Source: JAWUVP01 sp034112285 (GTDB lineage Bacteria > Pseudomonadota > Gammaproteobacteria > JABDGN01). Taken from it: a DNA stretch of 12,084 bases. The DNA lies in contig JAWUVP010000063.1 of assembly GCA_034112285.1 (NCBI GenBank), forward strand, positions 1 through 12,084. Reading direction: 5' to 3'. Both the position numbers and the translations under genes were made by a program. The notes beneath the pieces were generated by a model. That model made no database searches. It saw only the letters and a program-made list of their open reading frames with translations, and was not told the origin of the DNA. Below are positions 6,554 to 12,084 of this stretch, piece after piece (position 1 is the first letter of the stretch; each line of letters opens with the position of its first letter).

Positions 6554-6567
6554 ATTATATATCACTT

Positions 6568-6596
6568 AGTTTAAATTAAATAATAATAATTAAACT
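6568..6596 (-). other. AT-rich inverted repeat between cluster genes
   Basis: AGTTTAAATT at 6568-6577 and AATTAAACT at 6588-6596 pair apart from one bulged A, around a 10-nt AT-only loop. It lies in the 71-bp gap between the photolyase N-domain-like gene and the DUF2256 gene. It may be a weak RNA hairpin for processing or attenuation, or an operator for the promoter that could serve the last two genes. All-A/T pairing makes it weak, and no U-run follows. Confidence 0.35.
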
Positions 6597-6624
6597 GAAA
6601 AAAAATTAACTATGTATTGATTAC

Positions 6625-7023
6625 TTAAATTTGAGGTAGCAGTTGACAACAAATAGCTTTCCAAAAAGGAAAAAAACGTTTATAGAATTTCGTAGGCATA
6701 ATGAGTAAAGGTTTTTTTGTATATTCATGAAATAAATATTCATTAGTTTCAAAGTAATCTTTTAATGATGGTGGGTAGTAAATCACAATATCTCGAATAT
6801 GTTGTGTGTAATGCTCTATGACCTCATGTAAATTATTATCATAAATAACTGCCTCTATTTCAATAAGATATTCATAAATAAACACCAGACGCTTCAAGCT
6901 ATAATTATCATTGTTATAAATATTTTTATCCCAAGCAAAAATATAGACTGCATCTTCCACAAAGTTTTCAACAGCACATTGAGGATTTAAATGTGTTTCA
7001 TCCAAAATAACAAGCGTTTTCAC
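6625..7023 (-). CDS. Small protein resembling a photolyase N-terminal alpha/beta domain
   Basis: A 132-aa protein starting at GTG 7023, whose GTGA overlaps the stop of the upstream FAD-domain gene by 4 bp. The N-terminal MKTLVILDETHLNPQCAV, the AVYIFAWDK strand and the SLKRLVFIYEYL helix recall the Rossmann-like antenna domain of photolyases. There an initial beta-strand is followed by 'vlpvFi.D' and a '..R..Fl..sL..L' helix. A further IVIYYPPSLKDYF segment would be the next strand. The family's usual 'WFRRDLR' motif is missing. I infer that this is the detached N-domain partner of the adjacent FAD-binding protein, now in reversed order. The similarity is of pattern, not of strong motifs, so the identity is moderate only. 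Confidence 0.55.
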   Translation of the reverse strand: MKTLVILDETHLNPQCAVENFVEDAVYIFAWDKNIYNNDNYSLKRLVFIYEYLIEIEAVIYDNNLHEVIEHYTQHIRDIVIYYPPSLKDYFETNEYLFHEYTKKPLLIMPTKFYKRFFPFWKAICCQLLPQI

Positions 7024-7820
7024 TTTACAGCCTCTTTGTTTGGAAACAGTGCTGTTATTAATAGTTCATAAGTTTTATCAAGCGCACTATTATTTTCAGA
7101 ACTGGTATCAATATTACTACTTGAAAATTTTCTAATGTTGTCTAAATTAAAAATATAAGGTTTTTGACTAAATGTACTAGCAATCCATTGCCAAGAGAAA
7201 TTATTACTCGCAACATTAGCGTCTAATAAATGATATAAAAACCACTTAGCACCTACTTGCCACTTTACTCGCCTCCAATGAATAATATAAGAAGCAACAT
7301 ACATTCTTGCATGATTATGCAAGTAGCCAGTTTCATATAATGACCTAATCAATTGGTTAATACACATACAGTCTGTATTGGCATTTTGGATATCTTCTGG
7401 AAGCTCGTCAGCATAGTCATTAGCATTAAAACCTGTTTTATAGCATTCTATATCTTTCCACAGCCATTGTGGATGATGTGTAGCAACCTGCTGCCAAAAC
7501 TCACGCCACGCTAACTCTTGAAATAATTTTTCACCTTGTTCTAAACTCGTTAATTTTTCACATGCTTTTTGGTATACATCAACACTATTGATAATACCTG
7601 TTGAGATGAAAGGAGATAATTTCGTTACTTGTCCACCAAGATGATTTCGGGTTTTAGCATAATTTTGTGGTTTAATACTACCGAGTAGCCTATCAGCGGT
7701 TGATTGGCTCGCAATAGTGGGACTTACTTGCCTAGCATGACCGTCTCCATTTAAAGCAACAATATAGTCAATCAGATCCTGACGATGCTTAAATTGTGCT
7801 CTAAGTTTTTTTAATACCAT
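7020..7820 (-). CDS. Stand-alone photolyase/cryptochrome FAD-binding domain protein
   Basis: A 266-aa protein from ATG 7820 consisting essentially of the photolyase C-terminal FAD-binding domain. Visible motifs are KLSPFISTGIIN (67-78, the phosphate-binding 'LSPyl..G' loop), LFQELAWREFW (99-109), HNHARMYVASYI (168-179) and LLDANVASNNFSWQW (198-212). These align with the 'DLAaNNGGWQW' region that lines the flavin and holds a Trp of the electron-transfer chain. Asn206 or Asn207 occupies the usual N5-facing position. After this the 'PYFRIFNP' block is replaced by PYIFNLDNIRKF. The normal N-terminal antenna domain of about 150 aa is absent. A candidate for it follows as a separate gene with a 4-bp overlap. 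Whether this is a repair enzyme or a light sensor cannot be told. Confidence 0.83.
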   Translation of the reverse strand: MVLKKLRAQFKHRQDLIDYIVALNGDGHARQVSPTIASQSTADRLLGSIKPQNYAKTRNHLGGQVTKLSPFISTGIINSVDVYQKACEKLTSLEQGEKLFQELAWREFWQQVATHHPQWLWKDIECYKTGFNANDYADELPEDIQNANTDCMCINQLIRSLYETGYLHNHARMYVASYIIHWRRVKWQVGAKWFLYHLLDANVASNNFSWQWIASTFSQKPYIFNLDNIRKFSSSNIDTSSENNSALDKTYELLITALFPNKEAVK

Positions 7821-7871
7821 CTTTCTGCTACTTTATAGTGGTTAGTATCGTTTACTACGTAAAATCTCTGT

Positions 7872-8078
7872 TTACGACAAGCATCTGATGTGTTTACTTC
7901 TACGTCCAGTAACACGCTTACGCCATAATTTGAAACTATTTGACTTTAACTGTGATCGCATTATCACAATAACCTCTGACTCAGTTAAATTATATTGTTG
8001 CTCTATTGCTGAGAAGGGGACATCATCAGACCAAGCTAAAGCAATGATGTCAGAGTGTTCAGCACATGATAATTTCAT
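7872..8078 (-). CDS. DUF2805 / TIGR03643 family protein
   Basis: A 68-aa protein; ATG 8078 is preferred because GTGAGG lies about nine bases upstream, while GTG 8090 would add four residues. The motifs IIALAWSDDVPFSAIEQQYN, LTESEVIVIMR and SNSFKLWRKRVTGRRSKH match the DUF2805 consensus ('iiemAWeD.tpFeaI..qfgL.e.eVi.lMR..lk.sSFklWRkRv.GR.tKH') over nearly the whole length. The fold looks like a small helix-turn-helix, so DNA binding is plausible but unproven. It is the first gene of the minus-strand light cluster, 51 bp before the FAD-domain gene and divergent from the cho remnant. Confidence 0.87.
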   Translation of the reverse strand: MKLSCAEHSDIIALAWSDDVPFSAIEQQYNLTESEVIVIMRSQLKSNSFKLWRKRVTGRRSKHIRCLS

Positions 8079-8112
8079 TTTCAACCTCACAATTTATTGG
8101 TACTATTCTATC

Positions 8113-8797
8113 ATGTTAGCTATCTCTAAGACCAGCCCTTCACTTCATCAAACACCTCATAGTTCAGGTGTCTATCTATTTTATGGTGCCTCACGAAGTG
8201 TACCCATTTATATTGGTAAGAGTATTGACTTACAAAAACGTATTAGATCAAATTTTTCTCAAGCAAAGAGTAACAAAAAGAGAAAAGTTAGTTAGTCAAA
8301 CACAAGCTCTTCTACTGACCACTTTACTATTGATAGAGGTCTTTATGGTGTTTTTCGTAATCATCATTCATTCTTAACACTAATTGAGAAGATTATTACT
8401 GAGCATAAACTTTGTAAAAAAGTGCTGGGATTAGAAAAATCAAAATCAACATGCTTTGATTACCAATTAATGCGATGCTCTAGCGCCTGTATAAAAATGA
8501 TCACTGCACTCACACACAATTAAATATTAATAAATGCCTTACAACAGTACCAACAAAAAAATATGGCCTTATGATGGCCCCATTGATCTGATTGAAAAAA
8601 ATAACCTGAAAAAAGTGATGCATTTTTTAGACCAATGGATGTATTATGGTTCAGCGGTATTTGGCCTGAATCAATCTTCCCCTAAATTATTTATTAAAAA
8701 GATAGTTAAATTTGATTTGAATGATTATAAAATACTATGTCAAGCAATTTATAAATCTAATTATTTAGAGATTATAAACCTAGAGTATCGACAATAA
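8113..8797 (+). pseudogene. cho: cho (UvrC-like GIY-YIG endonuclease), multiply broken
   Basis: Remains of Cho, the GIY-YIG nuclease that makes the 3' incision as a back-up to UvrC. The start encodes HSSGVYLFYGASRSVPIYIG, then KSIDLQKRIRSNF, matching the 'PGVYLF...LYIGKS.NiR.RV' core. An in-frame TAG stands at 8293. About 70 codons that should follow, including the end of the catalytic domain, are missing. The same frame then resumes with RGLYGVFRNHHSFLTLIEK, CFDYQLMRCSSACI, and a second stop (TAA 8521). After INALQQYQQK the frame shifts at an A7 run (8555-8561) to KIWPYDGPIDLIEKN and FDLNDYKILCQAIYKSNYLE. These align with 'WPWQG' and 'DHDGYKILCKPLLSGNYEI' of E. coli Cho. The gene is clearly non-functional. 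Confidence 0.85.
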
Positions 8798-8811
8798 GGA
8801 AACTCACTGTT

Positions 8812-9798
8812 ATGAAAAAAATTGCTATTATTGGTGCAGGGCTTTCTGGTCTTATCTTAGCTAATAAATTAAAAAAATATGCCGATATTACTGTGTTTGA
8901 GAAATCATATCGTGCTGGTGGACGTATCACGACTCGTAGCGTCGAACCTTACTGTTTCGATCATGGTGTCCAATTTTTTAAAAGTTCTTCTGAAGCATTC
9001 CTTTCATTTATTAGCCCCCTAAAAGAGCTTGGCATTATTAAGTATTGGAATGCGCGCTTTGCACAATTAAGCGAAGGACAAATCATTCATGAAGTAACTT
9101 GGAATGAAGCCGATCCTCACTATGTTGGGGCTCCAAGTATGAGCTCAATTGGACAATATCTTAGTCAAGGATTGAATGTAGAGTATCAAACTAGCGTATG
9201 CACCATTCAAAAATCTAGAGAATGCTGGAATTTGACTGATGGAAAAGGATGTTCTCTTGGTCAATTTGACTGGCTAATTTCTACTTTACCAGCAGAGCAG
9301 GCAGCGATACTTCTCCCTAGTAATATCACTTTTTTTCACAGCTTAAACAATACAAACATGCAAGGGTGTTATTCATTAATGTTAGGTTGTGAACAATCTT
9401 TACCATTACCATTCGATGCGGCCTTAGTAAATGACTCTGATATACATTGGATTTCTGCTAATAACAGTAAACCCAACAGAAGCTCAGCATGTTCCTTAGT
9501 TATCCAAACAACCAATGATTGGGCTGATGCACACCTAAATGATAATAAAACAGACATAATAAATAGTTTGATCGCCAAAACCAGCCAGATACTGAATATT
9601 GATTTATCTTGCATGCCTCATTTTGACTTACATCGCTGGCGCTATGCGACTGGAAAAGCTAAAACAGGAGCACAATTTTTTATTGATCAAGATCAAAAAG
9701 TTGCAGCATGTGGTGATTGGTGTATCGATGGACAAGTTGAATCTGCATTTCAAAGTGCAACCGCTTTGTCTGAACAACTATTAGCTTCAGTCGTGTAA
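8812..9798 (+). CDS. NAD(P)/FAD-dependent oxidoreductase, renalase/amine-oxidase-like
   Basis: A 328-aa flavoprotein starting at ATG 8812 with AAGGAAA about ten bases upstream. The N-terminal dinucleotide fold is clear: IAIIGAGLSGL (4-14), the ribose-binding acid at VFEKS (Glu30), and the RAGGRITTR loop (34-42), followed by FDHGVQFF. A second cofactor motif, VAACGDWCIDGQVESAFQSA, lies near the C-terminus, as in monoamine oxidase and renalase-like proteins (COG3380). HRWRYATGKAK precedes it, also typical. The substrate is not known. The gene lies 14 bp after the cho remnant and 23 bp before the photolyase, so it is probably co-transcribed with the latter. Oxidoreductases of this kind commonly neighbour bacterial photolyases. 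The gene appears intact. Confidence 0.85.
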   Translation: MKKIAIIGAGLSGLILANKLKKYADITVFEKSYRAGGRITTRSVEPYCFDHGVQFFKSSSEAFLSFISPLKELGIIKYWNARFAQLSEGQIIHEVTWNEADPHYVGAPSMSSIGQYLSQGLNVEYQTSVCTIQKSRECWNLTDGKGCSLGQFDWLISTLPAEQAAILLPSNITFFHSLNNTNMQGCYSLMLGCEQSLPLPFDAALVNDSDIHWISANNSKPNRSSACSLVIQTTNDWADAHLNDNKTDIINSLIAKTSQILNIDLSCMPHFDLHRWRYATGKAKTGAQFFIDQDQKVAACGDWCIDGQVESAFQSATALSEQLLASVV

Positions 9799-9821
9799 TA
9801 TAAATATTTTAGTGAGACTAA

Positions 9822-11318
9822 ATGTTGAGTGAACAAAAAATTAATATTATCTGGTTTAAGCGTGATTTACGTATTCATGATAATCAATGCCTATCTACTG
9901 CCGCTAAAAAATATCCCATTTTGCCACTTTATATTTATGAGCCTAACTATTGGCAACTTCCTGATACTTCAGGCCGGCAATGGGAGTTTATTGCCAAGAG
10001 CTTACTTGAACTTAATGATAGCTTACAACATTTGGGACAAAGTTTAATTATAGAAACAGGCACTGCTACCGAAGTCTTCAATAAATTGGCAAAGCAGTTC
10101 AGTATTAACAAAATTTATTCTCATCAGGAAACTGGCAATGATTGGACCTATCAGCGAGATACCGCTGTGCAACAATGGTGTAATGCTCATGATATTCAAT
10201 GGGTACAGTTCTTACAATTTGCTGTTGTACGCGGTTATTTAAATAGAGATTCTTGGGCTAAGTTTTGGAATTCTGTTATGAAACGCTCACTCATTAAAGC
10301 ACCAAAATGTTTAGAAAAGATTATTGATGGTAACATTGAGTCTATTACACAAATTAAAGGTCCCATAGATACAACTATACAAAAAAAACAGCTACCAGGG
10401 CGAAGAGCAGCCGTTAATTGTCTGCGTACTTTTTTGTATGAACGGGGTCAATCTTATCAAAGTGAAATGTCTTCGCCTAATACAGCAGCTAATAGTTGCT
10501 CACGCTTAAGCACACATATTGCTTATGGTACTATTTCAATGGTTGAAGTGTTCCATTCACTTAATAAGCGACGTAATGCACTCTATGATTTACCAACTCA
10601 TATCAGGCCAAAATACTGGCTACGCTCACTCAATGCATTTGAAAGTCGTTTGCATTGGCATTGTCACTTCATACAAAAACTAGAATCTGAACCACGGATT
10701 GAATATGAAAACTTGTTGTCTCATGCAACTGGACTACGTGAAAATGAGTTTAATGAACATTATTTTGTTGCTTGGAAAACAGGTAATACAGGATTTCCTT
10801 TTGTTGATGCCTGTATGCGTTCACTGATAGCAACCGGATGGATAAATTTTAGAATGCGTGCAATGCTAGTGTCATTTGCTTGTTATCAACTGTGGCTTCA
10901 TTGGGTACCGGTCGCACATTATCTTGCTAGTTTGTTTACTGATTATGAGCCTGGCATCCATTATAGCCAAGTACAAATGCAAGCTGGCACAACCGGCATT
11001 AATACAATAAGAATTTATAATCCGATTAAACAAAGTATTGATCAAGATAAAAAAGGTGACTTTATTCGAAAATGGGTGCCCGAATTAGCTAAGCTATCAA
11101 ATGAGGATATCCATCAACCATTTGAAGCTCCGCCTCTTATGTTACAAGAAGTAAATATAACCATTGGAATAAATTATCCCAACCCAATTGTTGATAACAA
11201 ATCAACAACAAAGTATGCAAAAGATAAAGTTTATGCTTTGAAGAGACAGTCTGCGACTAAGCAACAGGCTAAGAAAATTTATAAAAAACATGGCAGTCGA
11301 AAGAAATTAACACACTGA
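9822..11318 (+). CDS. Deoxyribodipyrimidine photolyase / cryptochrome family protein
   Basis: A 498-aa flavoprotein from ATG 9822. The antenna domain opens with IIWFKRDLRIHDNQCL (9-24), and LPLYIYEP follows at 34-41. The FAD domain (about 200-450) carries GINTIRIYNPIKQSIDQDKK and FIRKWVPELAKL, plus TGFPFVDACMRSLIATGWIN and FRMRAMLVSF. In place of the usual 'DlAaNNGGWQW' it reads DYEPGIHYSQVQMQAGTTG (374-392). By my alignment the Asn facing flavin N5 becomes His380 and the two Trp become Val and Met. To my knowledge this motif is typical of one bacterial subfamily and not a mutation. A Lys-rich tail (about 460-498) ends the protein and could aid nucleic-acid binding. Repair of UV pyrimidine dimers or a cryptochrome role are both possible. 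Confidence 0.9.
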   Translation: MLSEQKINIIWFKRDLRIHDNQCLSTAAKKYPILPLYIYEPNYWQLPDTSGRQWEFIAKSLLELNDSLQHLGQSLIIETGTATEVFNKLAKQFSINKIYSHQETGNDWTYQRDTAVQQWCNAHDIQWVQFLQFAVVRGYLNRDSWAKFWNSVMKRSLIKAPKCLEKIIDGNIESITQIKGPIDTTIQKKQLPGRRAAVNCLRTFLYERGQSYQSEMSSPNTAANSCSRLSTHIAYGTISMVEVFHSLNKRRNALYDLPTHIRPKYWLRSLNAFESRLHWHCHFIQKLESEPRIEYENLLSHATGLRENEFNEHYFVAWKTGNTGFPFVDACMRSLIATGWINFRMRAMLVSFACYQLWLHWVPVAHYLASLFTDYEPGIHYSQVQMQAGTTGINTIRIYNPIKQSIDQDKKGDFIRKWVPELAKLSNEDIHQPFEAPPLMLQEVNITIGINYPNPIVDNKSTTKYAKDKVYALKRQSATKQQAKKIYKKHGSRKKLTH

Positions 11319-11339
11319 TAATACTGGCTATTTAATCAT

Positions 11340-11385
11340 CAGCCGTGACGCACCGATCAATATTTCAGCTCGTCCACTCCTTGAC
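11340..11385 (+). repeat. 46-bp dispersed inverted repeat, copy 2
   Basis: This copy begins CAGCCGTGACGCACCGATC and matches 1237-1282 (minus strand) at 43 of 46 bases. It begins 21 bp after the photolyase stop. Recombination between the two inverted copies could flip the 10-kb interval, though 27 bp of perfect identity is short for efficient homologous exchange. Confidence 0.8.
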
Positions 11386-11437
11386 ACCCACAACTATTTA
11401 GATACACCTTAAAATCATTTTATAATATTGGGTAGCC

Positions 11438-11460
11438 TGAGAAGCACCCTACTCTTCTCA
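11438..11460. terminator. Hairpin between convergent genes, possible terminator
   Basis: TGAGAAG (11438-11444) and CTTCTCA (11454-11460) form a perfect 7-bp stem with a 9-nt loop. It lies between the photolyase end (11318, plus) and the end of the minus-strand gene at 11474. No U-run follows on either strand, so termination is uncertain. Confidence 0.35.
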
Positions 11461-11473
11461 TTCTGGAATAACG

Positions 11474-11885
11474 TTAGACACTATTAATATTATATTCAGG
11501 CAAGGTGATACCACCCTTTTCTAACCGCGTCACTAATGCCAATATTTTAACGTCCTGCACTTCGCGATATTCAATTGCTCTCACAGCCTGGTCATTGGTC
11601 TGCTGCAATGCCGCTTCAGCAGTTATCTGCCCATTGATAATACTCTGCCATTAATGCTTTCAAAGAACCAGCCTCATCAGGCAAACCGGCAATCGCCTGT
11701 GGTAACGCCCTGCCCTCCGTTGGATTTGATTTAAAGAATTGAGGAGCCACGACAGCCAATTCTTGCTTAAGGGCTTCAATACGGGCCTCACAACCGGCAA
11801 ACTCAACGGATTGCTGTGAATATTCACTCGCCAATTCACTCGCCATTTTCTCAAAGCGCTGCTTCAACGCCCCATAGTTCATCAT
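11474..11885 (-). pseudogene. Helical hypothetical protein, probably frameshifted near its end
   Basis: From ATG 11885 (or 11882) the minus strand encodes MMNYGALKQRFEKMASELAS, EARIEALKQELAVVAPQFF and PDEAGSLKALMAEYYQ, ending at TGA 11618-11616 after 89 aa. From about 11640 a neighbouring frame takes over with equally protein-like sequence (INGQITAEAALQQTNDQAV, EYREVQDVKILALVTRLEKG, GITLPEYNINSV) to TAA 11476-11474. Joining the two by one frameshift gives a helical, partly coiled-coil protein of about 135 aa. The product is not recognised. The gene begins 20 bp after the preceding minus-strand gene, so the two are likely one operon. Its base composition looks richer in G+C than the light cluster, hinting at different ancestry. 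Confidence 0.5.
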
Positions 11886-11905
11886 GTTTTTTTTCAAAAC
11901 ACAGC

Positions 11906-12084
11906 TTACCGGTTTAAAAAGATGAAACCCAGCCAGTGCCATTGCTCTTTCTTGTCTTTTGCGGTGCAATTAATACGCCCTCTTCCTTTTGGGAAGGCTT
12001 TATTCAAATGTAAGACCACATGCGGCCATTTGTTTAGCTCAGCCTTAACCACACCGCCATTGTTAGCGTAACAATGGAACGTAC
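11906..12084 (-). CDS. C-terminal part of an unrecognised protein (cut by window edge)
   Basis: The minus strand is open from the window end to TAA 11908-11906. It encodes about 58 residues: FHCYANNGGVVKAELNKWPH, VVLHLNKAFPKGRGRINCTA and KDKKEQWHWLGFIFLNR. The composition and continuity look like a real C-terminus. The start lies outside the window and no family is recognised; mobile-element or phage origin is possible but unsupported. The open frame from 11969 that overlaps it in another phase gives less protein-like sequence in the overlap and is taken as spurious there. Confidence 0.5.
   Translation of the reverse strand, partial: TFHCYANNGGVVKAELNKWPHVVLHLNKAFPKGRGRINCTAKDKKEQWHWLGFIFLNR
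12057..12077. repeat. Perfect 21-bp palindrome (9-bp arms, GCG centre)
   Basis: CCATTGTTA at 12057-12065 and TAACAATGG at 12069-12077 are perfect inverted arms separated by GCG. It sits inside the partial minus-strand coding frame, where it encodes about CYANNG. It could be a protein-binding site, an mRNA hairpin, or chance. Confidence 0.6.

Noticed and set aside
7042..7056. AACAGTGCTGTT resembling an IS6 end
   Set aside because: Only the ACAGTGC core matches. It lies in the coding part of the FAD-domain gene and the remaining end sequence is absent.
7888..8295. A 135-codon plus-strand ORF running across the DUF2805 gene into the GIY-YIG region
   Set aside because: Its first 75 codons are the antisense of the DUF2805 gene and show no family features. 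Only the part from the ATG at 8113 is cho sequence.
11906..11969. N-terminal extension of the 11616-11885 ORF to 11969
   Set aside because: It overlaps the end of the partial gene in another phase, where that frame is far more protein-like. MMNYG at 11885 is the better start.
11978..11995. CTTCC-TTTTG-GGAAG hairpin followed by GCTTTATT as a terminator
   Set aside because: It falls inside the open minus-strand coding frame and has no real T-run.
1..12084. CRISPR array, tRNA or rRNA genes
   Set aside because: No regularly spaced repeats, no cloverleaf-like segments with CCA ends and no rRNA-like sequence were seen on either strand.

Overview
The window is visibly AT-rich and gammaproteobacterial in character. 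The mix of decayed genes, an IS6-family insertion sequence, toxin-antitoxin parts and photolyase-type genes would fit a Legionella-, Coxiella- or Piscirickettsia-like organism. That placement rests on gene content and codon flavour only, and no marker gene is present to fix it.

Layout. (A) 1-1392: the last codons of a possible membrane protein, a small DUF1499-type gene (204-572), then a gene-poor stretch holding an ORF fragment without a start codon and a short doubtful ORF. (B) 1393-2712, minus strand: an AAA-type ATPase whose C-terminal winged helix runs in frame into a complete HigA-type antitoxin. (C) 2800-5836: a mobile block. It holds a complete but decayed IS6-family (IS26-like ends) element, a yefM-yoeB toxin-antitoxin operon with its own promoter and operator, an intact nhaA Na+/H+ antiporter, and the right-end remnant of a second IS6-type element in the same orientation. 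This looks like an old IS6 pseudo-compound transposon. (D) 5863-11318: a light and flavin cluster. On the minus strand, in transcription order, are a DUF2805/TIGR03643 protein, a stand-alone photolyase FAD-binding domain, a small protein resembling a photolyase N-terminal alpha/beta domain, a 52-aa DUF2256 zinc-ribbon protein, and a PNPOx-like flavoprotein. On the plus strand are a wrecked cho (UvrC-like GIY-YIG nuclease), a renalase-like FAD oxidoreductase and a full-length photolyase/cryptochrome. (E) 11319-12084: a 46-bp inverted copy of a sequence also found at 1237-1282, a hairpin, and two minus-strand genes of unknown function, one frameshifted and one cut by the window edge.

How it fits together. 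Region D is the biologically coherent part. Several flavin enzymes and two tiny conserved proteins of unknown function sit around a photolyase, with tight overlaps (4 bp and 20 bp) that imply coupled translation. This suggests a light-dependent DNA repair or light-sensing module. Its odd features are the split photolyase-like pair in reversed domain order and the decay of its nucleotide-excision nuclease. Region C reads as an imported stress cargo (sodium/pH homeostasis stabilised by a toxin-antitoxin pair). The many broken genes indicate ongoing genome decay.
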